Made by a program: the position numbers and the translations under genes
Assembly: GCA_007376425.1 (NCBI GenBank)
Contig: VMGG01000003.1
Span: forward strand, 1-33,279
Direction: 5' to 3'
DNA: 33,279 nucleotides
Origin: Parcubacteria group bacterium Gr01-1014_2
GTDB lineage: Bacteria; Patescibacteriota; Minisyncoccia; 2-02-FULL-40-12
In this document: piece by piece, positions 8,331 through 16,266 of the stretch
Layout of the letters: every line of letters begins with the position of its first letter
How positions within the stretch are numbered: the first letter of the stretch is position 1
Notes under the pieces: generated by a model
Databases searched by the model: none
Told to the model about the DNA's origin: nothing
What the model saw: only the letters and a program-made list of their open reading frames with translations

Positions 8331-8567
8331 AGAAGTTGTAGATAAGTATGTTGACTTATGTCTAACAACTTGAAGATTTTACTTTAATAACTTTGGTTCG
8401 AAATTAAAAATAAAAAACATTTAACAAGGTTATCCAGAGTTACTAATAATTTATTAAGTAGGGATTGATTAAGTATAGTCTATTAAACTTCTAAAAAATT
8501 ATACTTTTCAACACTATTATTATAACTATATTATCTTTAATTTAAGAATTAAGAATAAATAATAATT
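8331..8567. other. Candidate replication origin (oriC) between dnaA and dnaN
   Basis: This 237-base spacer has two DnaA-box-like sites, each one base off consensus: TTATCTACA on minus at 8337-8345 and TTATCCAGA on plus at 8430-8438. An imperfect inverted repeat (8334-8370) directly follows the dnaA stop. The part 8440-8567 is extremely AT-rich and could be the unwinding element. Gene order (rpmH block left, dnaA-dnaN right) and the switch of main coding strand near here support an origin. Only two or three boxes are visible, so the call is tentative. Confidence 0.55.
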
Positions 8568-9668
8568 ATGAAGCTTACAATTTTAACAAAAAATCTTCAG
8601 TTCGGATTAAATGCCGTTAAAAATATAGTGGGTAAAAATTTAAACCTGCCTGTTTTAAATACTATTTTAGTAGAGTCTAAAAACAATAAACTAAACTTAT
8701 CTAGTACAAATTTAGAACTAGGCATAAATTTCCACCTTAGCGCCACCATTGAAAACGAAGGAGTGGTGGCAATTCCGGCCAGGATATTTTCCGACTTTAT
8801 TTCGAATATTAGGGACGAAAAAATAGAGCTTTCCCTAAAAGATAATATTTTGAGTATTCAAAGCGCTAATTTTAAAACTAAGATAATTTGTTTTAACCCA
8901 AAAGACTTCCCCTTAATCCCAAAATTAAAAAAAGAACCAATAGTGGTTTTGCCGAGTAAGGTTTTAAAAAATAGCCTTAGCTCGGTTTTTGATTCGGTTT
9001 CTTTGTCACAGACAAGGCCCGAATTAGGAGGTGTTTTCGTCAACTTTAATAAAAACAAGATTTACTTTGCTTCCACGGATAGTTTTAGATTAACTGAAAA
9101 AATTATCAGCAGCAGTTCCAGTAAACAGATTTCAGTTATTATTCCAAGAAATACGGTAGCAGAATTAATAAGAATTTTGGCCGATTATGAAAAGGACATT
9201 TCAATTAACATCGAAGAAAATCAGGTCCAATTCTATTCTGATGACTTTGAAATCATTTCCCGGCTTATTGACGGACGATACCCAGACTATCAAAGAGTTA
9301 TTCCAGTTAAAATAGTTTCTCAAATTTTATTTAAGAAAGACGATCTCCAAAATAACATTAGATTAGCCGGCCTCTTTTCGAGTAATATTAACGACATCGG
9401 CTTAAGGGTTGATAAAAAGGAAATAGTTATTTTTTCAAAAAATTCTGACCGGGGAGAATTCAATTCAAGAGTTAAAAACAATTCAGGAATCCAAATTGAA
9501 GAACCATTCGAGGTTCTATTAAATTATAATTACTTAGTCGATGGATTAAAAAATATGCCGTCAGAGGACGTAGTTTTTGAATATACCGGGGAAGGGGCGC
9601 CGGTGATTTTAAAACCAAAAGATACGGATTTCAATCTAACCTATTTGATTATGCCCCTTAAAACATAG
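8568..9668 (+). CDS. dnaN: DNA polymerase III beta sliding clamp
   Basis: A 366-residue protein with three repeated clamp folds. Recognisable parts are KNLNLPVLNTILVES near the N-terminus, FASTDSFRLTE in the middle, SRLIDGRYPDYQRVIP near residue 240, and the C-terminal FNLTYLIMPLKT, which resembles the usual YLIMPM(R/K)L ending. The dimeric ring tethers polymerase to DNA. The gene follows dnaA across the candidate origin. recF and gyrB, which often follow, are absent; a FemAB-like gene comes next. Confidence 0.97.
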   Translation: MKLTILTKNLQFGLNAVKNIVGKNLNLPVLNTILVESKNNKLNLSSTNLELGINFHLSATIENEGVVAIPARIFSDFISNIRDEKIELSLKDNILSIQSANFKTKIICFNPKDFPLIPKLKKEPIVVLPSKVLKNSLSSVFDSVSLSQTRPELGGVFVNFNKNKIYFASTDSFRLTEKIISSSSSKQISVIIPRNTVAELIRILADYEKDISINIEENQVQFYSDDFEIISRLIDGRYPDYQRVIPVKIVSQILFKKDDLQNNIRLAGLFSSNINDIGLRVDKKEIVIFSKNSDRGEFNSRVKNNSGIQIEEPFEVLLNYNYLVDGLKNMPSEDVVFEYTGEGAPVILKPKDTDFNLTYLIMPLKT

Positions 9669-9692
9669 GAGCTAAAAACGGCTGAAATAAAG

Positions 9693-10754
9693 ATGGAGAT
9701 TAAAGTTTTTAACGATGAGGATCGAAGTCTGTATAATAATTTTTTACTCCAGTCTGAATATAAAGACATCCTTCAGTCTTGGCAATGGGGCGAAATAAAA
9801 TCAAAATTCAATTTTAACTGGAAAGCTATAAGAATAGGGTTTTTAGAAAATAAGGAGTTAAAAGGGATAGCCCAGATATTGGAAAGAAAATTACCTTTTG
9901 GTTTTTCTCTGCTTTATATTCCTCGCGGACCAGTAACTGATTGGGATAATTTAAATTTAGTTCAGGATTTGACCTCCTCGCTTAAAGATTTTATTGATAA
10001 ATTTAATAAGAAAACTATTTTTTTGAGATTAGAGCCTCCAGTGAATACTACAAAAAAAGAAGTTAAAGAAATATTAAAAAATAATGGCTTTAAAAAATAT
10101 TTTAAAATTGTTCAACCACCATCAACTTTATTAATCGACTTAACGCCGTCTGAAGAAAATTTATTTAAGACCTTCAGAAGAACAGCCAGGAATCTTATTT
10201 ATCGTTCTGAAAGAGAGGGGATAACGGTAGGGGTTTTCAATAATTCTGAAATTACAATTGATGAGTTGAAAGGTTTTTACAATCTTTATAGAGAAACCGG
10301 AAAAAGATTCTCTTTTTCTTTAAGGCCATTCAAGCAGTTTGAGTATCTGTTAAAGGAGGCGGGCGAATTAGTTACACTTAAACTTTATAAAGCAAGGATT
10401 AAGGGTTTAATTTTGGCCTATGGTTTGGTTTTGATACTAGGAGATAAGGCTTTTTACATCTGGGGCGGTACTAGTCGGCATAAATCCTATAGTAAATTTT
10501 TTAACTACGGATACGTTTGGGCAATGTTAAAGGATTTAAAGAATTCTGGGGTCAAGACTTTTGATTTCTGGGGGTTAGGCCCTTTAGATAATAAAAAGCA
10601 CCCCTGGTATGGATTTAGTCTTTTTAAAACAGCTTTTGGTGGAGAAAGATCTGATTATATTGGAGCTTTTGAACTATCAAAGTCAAAACTAAATCCTCTG
10701 TTTAAGGTTATAGATAGAGTGATTACCCCAAAATATAGAGCTACGAGCTCATGA
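9693..10754 (+). CDS. FemAB-family peptidyltransferase-like protein
   Basis: A 353-residue protein with two GNAT-like halves. LQSWQWGEIKSKFNFNWKA near the start, LLYIPRGPV, the central FRRTARNLIYRSEREGI and the C-terminal LFKTAFGGERSDYIGAFEL are typical of FemA/FemB/FemX-like proteins. These add amino acids from aminoacyl-tRNA to the peptidoglycan stem peptide to form cross-bridges. The next gene, on the opposite strand, encodes a class A PBP, which fits wall synthesis. The substrate is not determinable. It starts 24 bases after dnaN. Confidence 0.88.
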   Translation: MEIKVFNDEDRSLYNNFLLQSEYKDILQSWQWGEIKSKFNFNWKAIRIGFLENKELKGIAQILERKLPFGFSLLYIPRGPVTDWDNLNLVQDLTSSLKDFIDKFNKKTIFLRLEPPVNTTKKEVKEILKNNGFKKYFKIVQPPSTLLIDLTPSEENLFKTFRRTARNLIYRSEREGITVGVFNNSEITIDELKGFYNLYRETGKRFSFSLRPFKQFEYLLKEAGELVTLKLYKARIKGLILAYGLVLILGDKAFYIWGGTSRHKSYSKFFNYGYVWAMLKDLKNSGVKTFDFWGLGPLDNKKHPWYGFSLFKTAFGGERSDYIGAFELSKSKLNPLFKVIDRVITPKYRATSS

Positions 10755-10838
10755 TAAACTAATAACCGATAACAAATAACTTAAAGACAGGTTAGTTGAT
10801 TATAATTCCGTTATTCATTGTTAGTTATAAATCATTAG
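10755..10838. repeat. AT-rich inverted repeat between convergent genes
   Basis: AACTAATAACCGATAAC and related words on the left are mirrored by GTTAGTTATAAATC and TTAGTTATTGGTAGTT on the right, the last running into the PBP 3' end. It belongs to the TTAGTT/AACTAA repeat class seen at several gene borders here. The final PBP codons (AVKNYQ) are partly encoded by it. Confidence 0.5.
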
Positions 10839-12947
10839 TTATTGGTAGTTCTTCACCGCCCATTCCCAATTATTATATTGAGGGTCATTTGATGGATTTG
10901 AAGGGACTGGCCCGCGCGGGTCAGCTTTATCTAAATAATGAAGAATCGTGTGCGTTTCTCCATTTTCATCAACATAACTTCCATTGAGCATTATCTTATC
11001 AATGAATACAGGGTCTGGTTTCTGAAATTCTTCTACTGACTCGTCTTTTAATATTTCTAATATAAATTCTCTCCAGATCGGAGCTCCGGCGGAAATGCCG
11101 CCTCCTTCGGCTGTCATTTCTGTATTATCATTATTGCCCACCCAGACGCCGGTAACTATGGATGGAGTATAGCCGATTGTCCAGGCATCACGGAATTTCT
11201 GGGTAGTCCCGGTTTTTACGGCCACCGGCCTATCAGAAATATTAAGCAGGCTGTTTAATCCAAAAAGCAGGCCCCGGGCTGAATTATCAGACAAGATGTC
11301 ATTGATTGTCCTGGCGGTTTGCTCGGCTACTTTTCTTTGAGGGTCCAAGTCAAATTCCTCGATTATCTTTCCTTCCGCATCTTCGACCTTGAGAATGAAG
11401 CTCGATTGATTGTAGATTCCGTCATTGGCAAAAACTCCATAGGCGCTGACCAAGTCAAGAGGTCGGACATCCCCTCCGCCCAAAACCAGCGACAAGCCAA
11501 AATTATTACTGTCGCCTAAAAAATTTATCCCCAAATCATTGGCTCTTTCAATTGATTCATTGACCCCGGCTAAATAGAGAATCTTAACTGAAGGAATGTT
11601 TAAAGAACTTCCCAAGGCCTGTCTTAAAGTTACTGGCCCTCTAAATTTCTCGTCAGAATTTTGAGGATGATAACATTCCAGCTCATACTGATCTTTTTCC
11701 TGATTGCCTTCGGGCGGACAAAAGGGATTGAATTCTGTTTTGGCGTCAAATAAAATCGTTTTATCGGTCAGGCCCTTATCCAGGGCCATCGAATAAACAA
11801 TTGGTTTAAAAGCCGAGCCGGGCTGCCGGAAAGCAGTGACGACATTAAAATTTCCATCTTTTTCAATATCAAAATAATTTCTTGAGCCGACCAAAGCTAA
11901 AATTTCTCCAGTTCTTGGGTCAAGAGTAACCAGGGCAGCATTGCCGGCCCTAAAGTTTTGTTCGTTTCTGTCAGCATATTTTTGGATAATCTCCTCGGCC
12001 TTTTGTTGCATTTCCCAATTTAGGGTAGTGTAGACTTTTAATCCGCCGTTTTGAATCAAGTCTTCGCCGTACTTCTCAACCAAATATTCCCTGATCATCA
12101 TCACAAAATGAGGGGCTAATATTCCGCCGTTAAAGGGAGAAGCAAGTTTCGTCTCCTCGTTTTTGGCTTGATTAAATTCAGCTTCAGAAACAAGGCCTGA
12201 CTCGAGCATTCTATCAAGAATAAGATTTTTCCTTTCAAGCATTTCTTCTTTATGAGAGCCGTAAGGAGAGTAAAAACTAGGCGCCTTAATTAAACTGGCT
12301 AAAATAGCTGATTCATTTAGGGTCAAGTTTTTGGCTAGTTTGCCAAAATAGCCCTGACTGGCCTCCTCGGCCCCAAAAATATTTGAGCCAAAAGATACTT
12401 GATTAAGGTACATCCAGAGGATCTGGTCTTTTTCAAACCGGCGTTCTATTTGCAGAGCCAGAATCGTTTCTTTAAATTTTCTGGAAAAAGTTTTCTGACG
12501 GCCGAGCAATGAGTTTTTAACTAATTGCTGGGTTATGGTCGAACCGCCTTGAGATAGTCCCCGGTCCTTAATATTTACAAAAATAGCCCTGACGACGCCT
12601 TTTATGTCTAATCCTTGGTGAGCATAAAAATTTCCATCTTCAGCAGCAATAGCAGCCTCTTTTAGATTTTCAGGCATTTGGTCAAAAGGGATAATTGTTC
12701 TTCTTTCATCGCCGTGAACATTAAACAAAACTGTTTCGCCCTTGCGGTCAAGAATCTTAGTTCCTTCATTGACTCGGCGGGTGATAATAGTTTGAGGGTC
12801 AGGAATCTGGGGGGCAAAATAAGCAAATGCCGCGAGGAATCCAATAATGCCAAGAACAATAAGCCAAAGCAAAGCCATTACGGCGACTTTTATTAATTGA
12901 CTGTATTTTTTAGCATTTTTTCGTTTCATGTTTTGATATTTTGTCAT
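10839..12947 (-). CDS. Penicillin-binding protein 1A (transglycosylase/transpeptidase)
   Basis: A 702-residue class A PBP. A membrane anchor at about 20-45 is followed by a GT51 glycosyltransferase domain with EDGNFYAHQGLD, GGSTITQQLVKN and NQVSFGSNIFGAEEASQGYF. The transpeptidase domain carries the SxxK motif in PGSAFKP, the SxN motif in GSSLNIPSVK and the KTG motif in VAVKTGTTQKFRDAW. All three catalytic motifs are intact, so it should be active in glycan polymerisation and cross-linking. The start may be the first or the seventh codon (MKRKNAKK). It is divergent from tyrS with a 28-base gap. Confidence 0.96.
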   Translation of the reverse strand: MTKYQNMKRKNAKKYSQLIKVAVMALLWLIVLGIIGFLAAFAYFAPQIPDPQTIITRRVNEGTKILDRKGETVLFNVHGDERRTIIPFDQMPENLKEAAIAAEDGNFYAHQGLDIKGVVRAIFVNIKDRGLSQGGSTITQQLVKNSLLGRQKTFSRKFKETILALQIERRFEKDQILWMYLNQVSFGSNIFGAEEASQGYFGKLAKNLTLNESAILASLIKAPSFYSPYGSHKEEMLERKNLILDRMLESGLVSEAEFNQAKNEETKLASPFNGGILAPHFVMMIREYLVEKYGEDLIQNGGLKVYTTLNWEMQQKAEEIIQKYADRNEQNFRAGNAALVTLDPRTGEILALVGSRNYFDIEKDGNFNVVTAFRQPGSAFKPIVYSMALDKGLTDKTILFDAKTEFNPFCPPEGNQEKDQYELECYHPQNSDEKFRGPVTLRQALGSSLNIPSVKILYLAGVNESIERANDLGINFLGDSNNFGLSLVLGGGDVRPLDLVSAYGVFANDGIYNQSSFILKVEDAEGKIIEEFDLDPQRKVAEQTARTINDILSDNSARGLLFGLNSLLNISDRPVAVKTGTTQKFRDAWTIGYTPSIVTGVWVGNNDNTEMTAEGGGISAGAPIWREFILEILKDESVEEFQKPDPVFIDKIMLNGSYVDENGETHTILHYLDKADPRGPVPSNPSNDPQYNNWEWAVKNYQ

Positions 12948-12964
12948 AAATCTGTTTTTTTGTC

Positions 12965-12970
12965 ATTATA
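12965..12970 (-). promoter_or_regulatory. Candidate -10 element for the PBP gene
   Basis: TATAAT on the minus strand in the 28-base gap between divergent PBP and tyrS genes. The predicted start site lies about 10 bases before the PBP ATG. The matching -35 would fall in the tyrS coding start and is weak. Confidence 0.35.
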
Positions 12971-12975
12971 GGACT

Positions 12976-14148
12976 ATGGCTAAGGTTTTAATTGATGAAG
13001 TAAAAATTCAAGAGCTTTTAACCAGAGGGGTGGAGAATATTTATCCAAACAAAGAGTTTTTGGAACAGAAGCTTAAAGACGGAGCAGAGCTTAGGGTTTA
13101 TTTAGGCATTGACCCGACTGGGCCAGACCTTCATTTAGGCCATTCGGTCCAGCTTCTAACCCTTAAAAGGTTTCAAGACTTAGGCCATAAAACAATTTTA
13201 GTGGTTGGCGATTTTACTGCTCGGGTTGGTGATCCTAGCGGACGAGACCAAAGAAGAATTCCTTTGACTGAAGAGCAGGTAGAAGAAAATGAAAAAAAAT
13301 ATAAAGAGCAGATAGGGAAAGTCCTAGACCTAAAAAAAACTGAAATTCGCCATAATGGTGATTGGCTCGGAAAGTTTAGGTTTGAAAATGTTTTGGAGCT
13401 GGCTTCTAAAAAAACAGTCCAGCAGCTGTTAGATCGAGATATGTTCCAGAAAAGAATTGAAAAAGGGGAACCGATTGGAGCTAATGAATTTTTATATCCC
13501 TTAATGCAGGGTTATGATTCAGTGGCCTTAGAAGTAGACGGTGAACTCGGAGCGACTGACCAGACATTTAATATGCTGGTTGGCCGTGATTTAGAAAGGG
13601 GCTATCTTAATAAAGAAAAATTCGTATTAGCAACCCGGCTTTTGGTTAACCCAAAAACAGGCGAAAAGATGATGTCTAAAACCGCAGGTAATTATATTTC
13701 TCTTCGGGCTTCTCCTATAGAAATGTATTCTGGGGTTATGGCTCTACCCGATGAAGCGGTTTTTGAAATGTTTGAATTATGCACCGAAGTTCCCATGGGG
13801 AAGATAAGTGTTTTAAAATCAGAGAGTATTCTGAAAGCCAAACAAGACTTGGCCTTTGAGATTGCGAAAATATACCACGGAGAAAAAGAAGCCGAAAAGG
13901 CCAAAGATGAATGGAGCAGGGTTTTTTCAAAAGGAGAATATCCCAGCGAAATGGAACAAGTGGAAAGGAGAAGATTAGTTGAACTTGTTGGGATAGTGAC
14001 GCAGGATAGTTCCAGTTCTGCCAAGATATTAATAGACCAGGGGGCTGTCAGGGTTAACGGAGAGGTGAGAAAGGAATGGAATTTTATGCCTGAAGCAGGA
14101 GATATTATTCAAATCGGCCCGCGAAAATTCGTCAAAGTAAAGAAGTAA
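12976..14148 (+). CDS. tyrS: Tyrosine--tRNA ligase
   Basis: A 390-residue class I synthetase. The HIGH-type motif is HLGHSVQ within GIDPTGPDLHLGHSVQLL. The Tyr-specific GDFTARVGDPSGRD and the KMSKS-type motif KMMSKTAGNYISL follow. The C-terminus is an S4 RNA-binding domain (ILIDQGAVRVNGEVRKEW). It charges tRNA-Tyr. It is single, followed at once by a perfect 30-bp palindrome. Confidence 0.97.
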   Translation: MAKVLIDEVKIQELLTRGVENIYPNKEFLEQKLKDGAELRVYLGIDPTGPDLHLGHSVQLLTLKRFQDLGHKTILVVGDFTARVGDPSGRDQRRIPLTEEQVEENEKKYKEQIGKVLDLKKTEIRHNGDWLGKFRFENVLELASKKTVQQLLDRDMFQKRIEKGEPIGANEFLYPLMQGYDSVALEVDGELGATDQTFNMLVGRDLERGYLNKEKFVLATRLLVNPKTGEKMMSKTAGNYISLRASPIEMYSGVMALPDEAVFEMFELCTEVPMGKISVLKSESILKAKQDLAFEIAKIYHGEKEAEKAKDEWSRVFSKGEYPSEMEQVERRRLVELVGIVTQDSSSSAKILIDQGAVRVNGEVRKEWNFMPEAGDIIQIGPRKFVKVKK

Positions 14149-14178
14149 ACCCCCACACTCATGCATGAGTGTGGGGGT
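14149..14178. repeat. 30-bp perfect palindrome, copy 1 of 3
   Basis: Half-site ACCCCCACACTCATG with its exact complement, centre ATGCAT. It starts one base after the tyrS stop codon. Identical to the copy at 21437-21466. No T-run follows directly, but a second hairpin lies 6 bases further on. Confidence 0.85.
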
Positions 14179-14183
14179 AAAGC

Positions 14184-14208
14184 AAAATCCCGCTTTAAGC
14201 GAGATTTT
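14184..14208 (-). terminator. Terminator of the acidic-protein gene, possibly bidirectional
   Basis: AAAATC-C-CGC pairs with GCG-A-GATTTT around a short loop. On the minus strand the odd pair is G-U and a T-rich tail follows; on plus it is a C-A mismatch. It therefore works best as the minus-strand terminator, ending the gene at 14217. Confidence 0.6.
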
Positions 14209-14216
14209 GATTGAAG

Positions 14217-14336
14217 TTACACCTCCTCTTCTTCATCTTCATCTTCTTCATCCTTATCCTTTTTCTTTTCCTCGTCCTCGTCATCATCATCGTCCTCATC
14301 ATCCTGAAGAAGATATTTTAATAAATCTTTTTCCAT
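14217..14336 (-). CDS. Very acidic 39-residue protein
   Basis: A short ORF absent from the supplied ORF set: MEKDLLKYLLQDDEDDDDD then EDEEKKKDKDEEDEDEEEV. The head is a short amphipathic helix (EKDLLKYLLQ) and the tail is almost only Asp, Glu and Lys. An AGG lies about seven bases upstream of ATG and a terminator hairpin follows the stop, so the unit looks like a real small gene. Such tails often bind basic proteins or mimic nucleic acid. No family is recognised. A low-complexity repeat that happens to be open is the alternative. Confidence 0.5.
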   Translation of the reverse strand: MEKDLLKYLLQDDEDDDDDEDEEKKKDKDEEDEDEEEEV

Positions 14337-14437
14337 TTTTCCTATTTTAGAACTTGCTCTTTACTAGATTTCTCGACCTTTAAGGTTTTTTCAATTTTTG
14401 ATAATTTTACCCTATTTTAGCTATATAGAATTCTCTG

Positions 14438-14899
14438 TCAAGTCTTACATCCCAAGATCGCTAAAGCCAGAGCATCTGCCGCGTCATCAGGTCTAGGTTC
14501 TTCTTTTAGGTTGAGGATCAGTTTAATCATTTTTTGAATACTGCCTTTTGACGCCCGGCCATAATTAGTCAGAGCTTTTTTTAATTCAAGAGGGGCAACT
14601 TCTGTGAAAGGAATTTTGTTTTCAGCTAAAGCAAGGATCAGCACTCCTTTTGTTTGGGAGACTTGGATTGCGGTTTTCCTGTTTTTAAAGAAAAACAGTT
14701 TTTCCAGGACGACTACATCAGGTTTTATCTGGGCAATTAATTTTTCAAACGAGTTTTTGACAGCCAAAAGACGCAGAGAATCTTCTTTTTCATTGACTCT
14801 GATTACGCCATAATCCAGGCAGCTTAACTTTCCAGCTTCATTTTTAATTGCGCCGTATCCAATCAGAGTAGAGCCAGGATCGATTCCAAGTATTATCAA
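14438..14899 (-). CDS. ruvC: Crossover junction endodeoxyribonuclease RuvC
   Basis: I set the start at TTG 14899, giving (M)IILGIDPGSTLIGYG, the canonical N-terminus; the longer frame to 14923 begins inside a repeat. The protein is about 153 residues. Acidic catalytic residues are visible in GIDPGS, in VLEKLFFFKNRKTA and in the C-terminal PDDAADALALAI. RuvC cuts Holliday junctions resolved by RuvAB. It follows yebC on the minus strand across a repeat-rich spacer. Confidence 0.93.
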   Translation of the reverse strand: MIILGIDPGSTLIGYGAIKNEAGKLSCLDYGVIRVNEKEDSLRLLAVKNSFEKLIAQIKPDVVVLEKLFFFKNRKTAIQVSQTKGVLILALAENKIPFTEVAPLELKKALTNYGRASKGSIQKMIKLILNLKEEPRPDDAADALALAILGCKT

Positions 14900-14902
14900 A
14901 AA

Positions 14903-14985
14903 CTTGCAACTTACAACCAACAACTAACGACCCATTTGAGACAAAAGTCGTTAGTCGTAAGTTGTTTAGTCGTTAGTTAAGTTGC
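14903..14985. repeat. AC-rich inverted repeat cluster between yebC and ruvC
   Basis: ACTTACAACCAACAACTAAC and ACGAC words on the left are answered by GTCGTTAGTCGTAAGTTG and TAGTCGTTAGTTAAGTTG on the right. The right part encodes the last YebC residues (NLTND and stop) and the left part touches the ruvC start. The same words recur in nusA and the cysteine desulfurase gene. Confidence 0.55.
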
Positions 14986-15478
14986 TCATGACCTCTTCAA
15001 CTTCATCCTGATCATCCAGGGCTTCTAAAAGTTTGTCTAACTTTTCTTGAGTAGCTGGGTCTTTGAGAGAGGCAGGTTGATTAAACATCCAAGATAAGCT
15101 TTCTGGCTGGACTATTTTTGAGCCATGCTCATTTAGTATTTTTTTAATTTCAGGAAGAGTTCGGTTGCGATTATCAGTGATTGCTTTGATTCTTAAAGCA
15201 ATACCTCCTGGACCAAGAGCTTCAATAAGCAGTTCTTCAAGCTGGCCCTGGTCTTTATCAGACACTTTTTTCAGGGCCTTATCTATATTTTCTTTCGGCA
15301 TATTAGCTGCTTTGGCTTTTTCAATCGCTTGAGATAAGATTGGATTTGTTTTAGGATCAACTCCTTTTTTAGCGGCTAAAGTAATTAAACGAGAAAGTTT
15401 GCTAAAAATCTGGCCGCGTTTTTGGTCGGTCAGTTCCTTTTTGTGTTTTATTTGACTCCAGCGGGAATGACCACTCAT
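14966..15478 (-). CDS. yebC: YebC/PmpR-family protein, internally shortened
   Basis: The N-terminus MSGHSRWSQIKHKKELTDQ and the following segment KANMPKENIDKAL-type helix are diagnostic of YebC/TACO1. The middle carries EALGPGGIALRIKAITDNRN. The protein has 170 residues against roughly 240 in most bacteria. After SLSWMFNQP it jumps to the final helix region (KLLEALDDQDEVEEV), so about 70 residues of the central region are missing. The family acts on transcription or on ribosomes stalled at difficult peptides. It overlaps the PH-domain gene by four bases. The last residues come from a repeat. Confidence 0.92.
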   Translation of the reverse strand: MSGHSRWSQIKHKKELTDQKRGQIFSKLSRLITLAAKKGVDPKTNPILSQAIEKAKAANMPKENIDKALKKVSDKDQGQLEELLIEALGPGGIALRIKAITDNRNRTLPEIKKILNEHGSKIVQPESLSWMFNQPASLKDPATQEKLDKLLEALDDQDEVEEVMSNLTND

Positions 15479-16017
15479 AATTCGTGGATTTCTTGATCAC
15501 TCGGATGCGATTTAATAAACTGATCGTATAACTGAAGAATTTTATCTTTAACCTGTTGAGGATATGGGATTTGTTCAAATTTGAATTCCGGAATTTCTGC
15601 AGCGGTTTGGACTATTACTGTCCCATAATTAAAAAATGTAGGTAGTAGACCCTCGACTTTGACCGTGACATCTTGTATTTTTGAAAGCCGTAATTCAGAG
15701 ATATCCCTTTTAAATAAGCCAAGCTGGTGAATTTCTAAAATCCTGTGGTCAGTCACTATCCAGGTGTCCAGATAAAAATCGGTCAGGGTTTTAAAAAGGA
15801 AATACCAAACCGATAAAATATAAAGACTCAATAAAAATTCAGCCAGGTAAAGATTATTTCTCTGGAGGCTAAAAAAGTCATTAGCCAGATAGAAGAGGAT
15901 CAGTCCAAAGAGAGTCATGATCGTAAAGCCGAAATAAATAAAAAATAAAACAAGCCAGTGCCTTCTTAGAAAAAATACTACCAGCTCATATGATTTTTGG
16001 GAAGGGAAGGTATTCAT
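15475..16017 (-). CDS. Membrane protein with bacterial PH (YdbT/bPH2-like) domain
   Basis: A 180-residue protein with two hydrophobic segments (about 20-43 and 55-75). After them comes a bacterial PH domain: YLDTWIVTDHRILEIHQLGL, then SKIQDVTVKVEGLLPTFFNYG. The TDHRI-E pattern is characteristic. These proteins are membrane-associated and of unknown role. It overlaps yebC by four bases and its ATG shares base 16017 with the stop of the small gene upstream, so translation is probably coupled. Confidence 0.75.
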   Translation of the reverse strand: MNTFPSQKSYELVVFFLRRHWLVLFFIYFGFTIMTLFGLILFYLANDFFSLQRNNLYLAEFLLSLYILSVWYFLFKTLTDFYLDTWIVTDHRILEIHQLGLFKRDISELRLSKIQDVTVKVEGLLPTFFNYGTVIVQTAAEIPEFKFEQIPYPQQVKDKILQLYDQFIKSHPSDQEIHEL

Positions 16018-16256
16018 TAGAACGTTTGAATATTTAGATATTTAAATATTCCAGGCCATTCAATTTTAGAAAACAATTGGAAATTAACAAATATCAGAAC
16101 AATCAAGCCGATGGAAAAGATAAAAGCTAAAAGTTTAGTTTTATAATCTAAGCCGAATCTAAAAAGGTGATAAATAATGAATAAAGAGTTAACCACATAG
16201 CTCATTAGAAAAATTATGAGGATGGTTAAAGGCAGATTCGCTATCAGGCTATTCAT
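16017..16256 (-). CDS. Small hypothetical membrane protein
   Basis: A 79-residue protein with two long hydrophobic stretches (about 8-30 and 40-62). No family recognised. It lies 10 bases after ruvB and directly before the PH-domain gene, so it belongs to this operon. The spot is where ruvA might be expected, but nothing in it resembles RuvA. Confidence 0.55.
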   Translation of the reverse strand: MNSLIANLPLTILIIFLMSYVVNSLFIIYHLFRFGLDYKTKLLAFIFSIGLIVLIFVNFQLFSKIEWPGIFKYLNIQTF

Positions 16257-16266
16257 ATAAAAATAT

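Noticed and set aside
14165-14350. Plus-strand 61-residue His/Pro-rich ORF
   Set aside because: It is the antisense of the acidic gene and begins inside a palindrome.
14900-14923. Longer RuvC N-terminus (MLVVSCKF)
   Set aside because: Those codons are repeat DNA; the family begins at the IILGIDPG strand.
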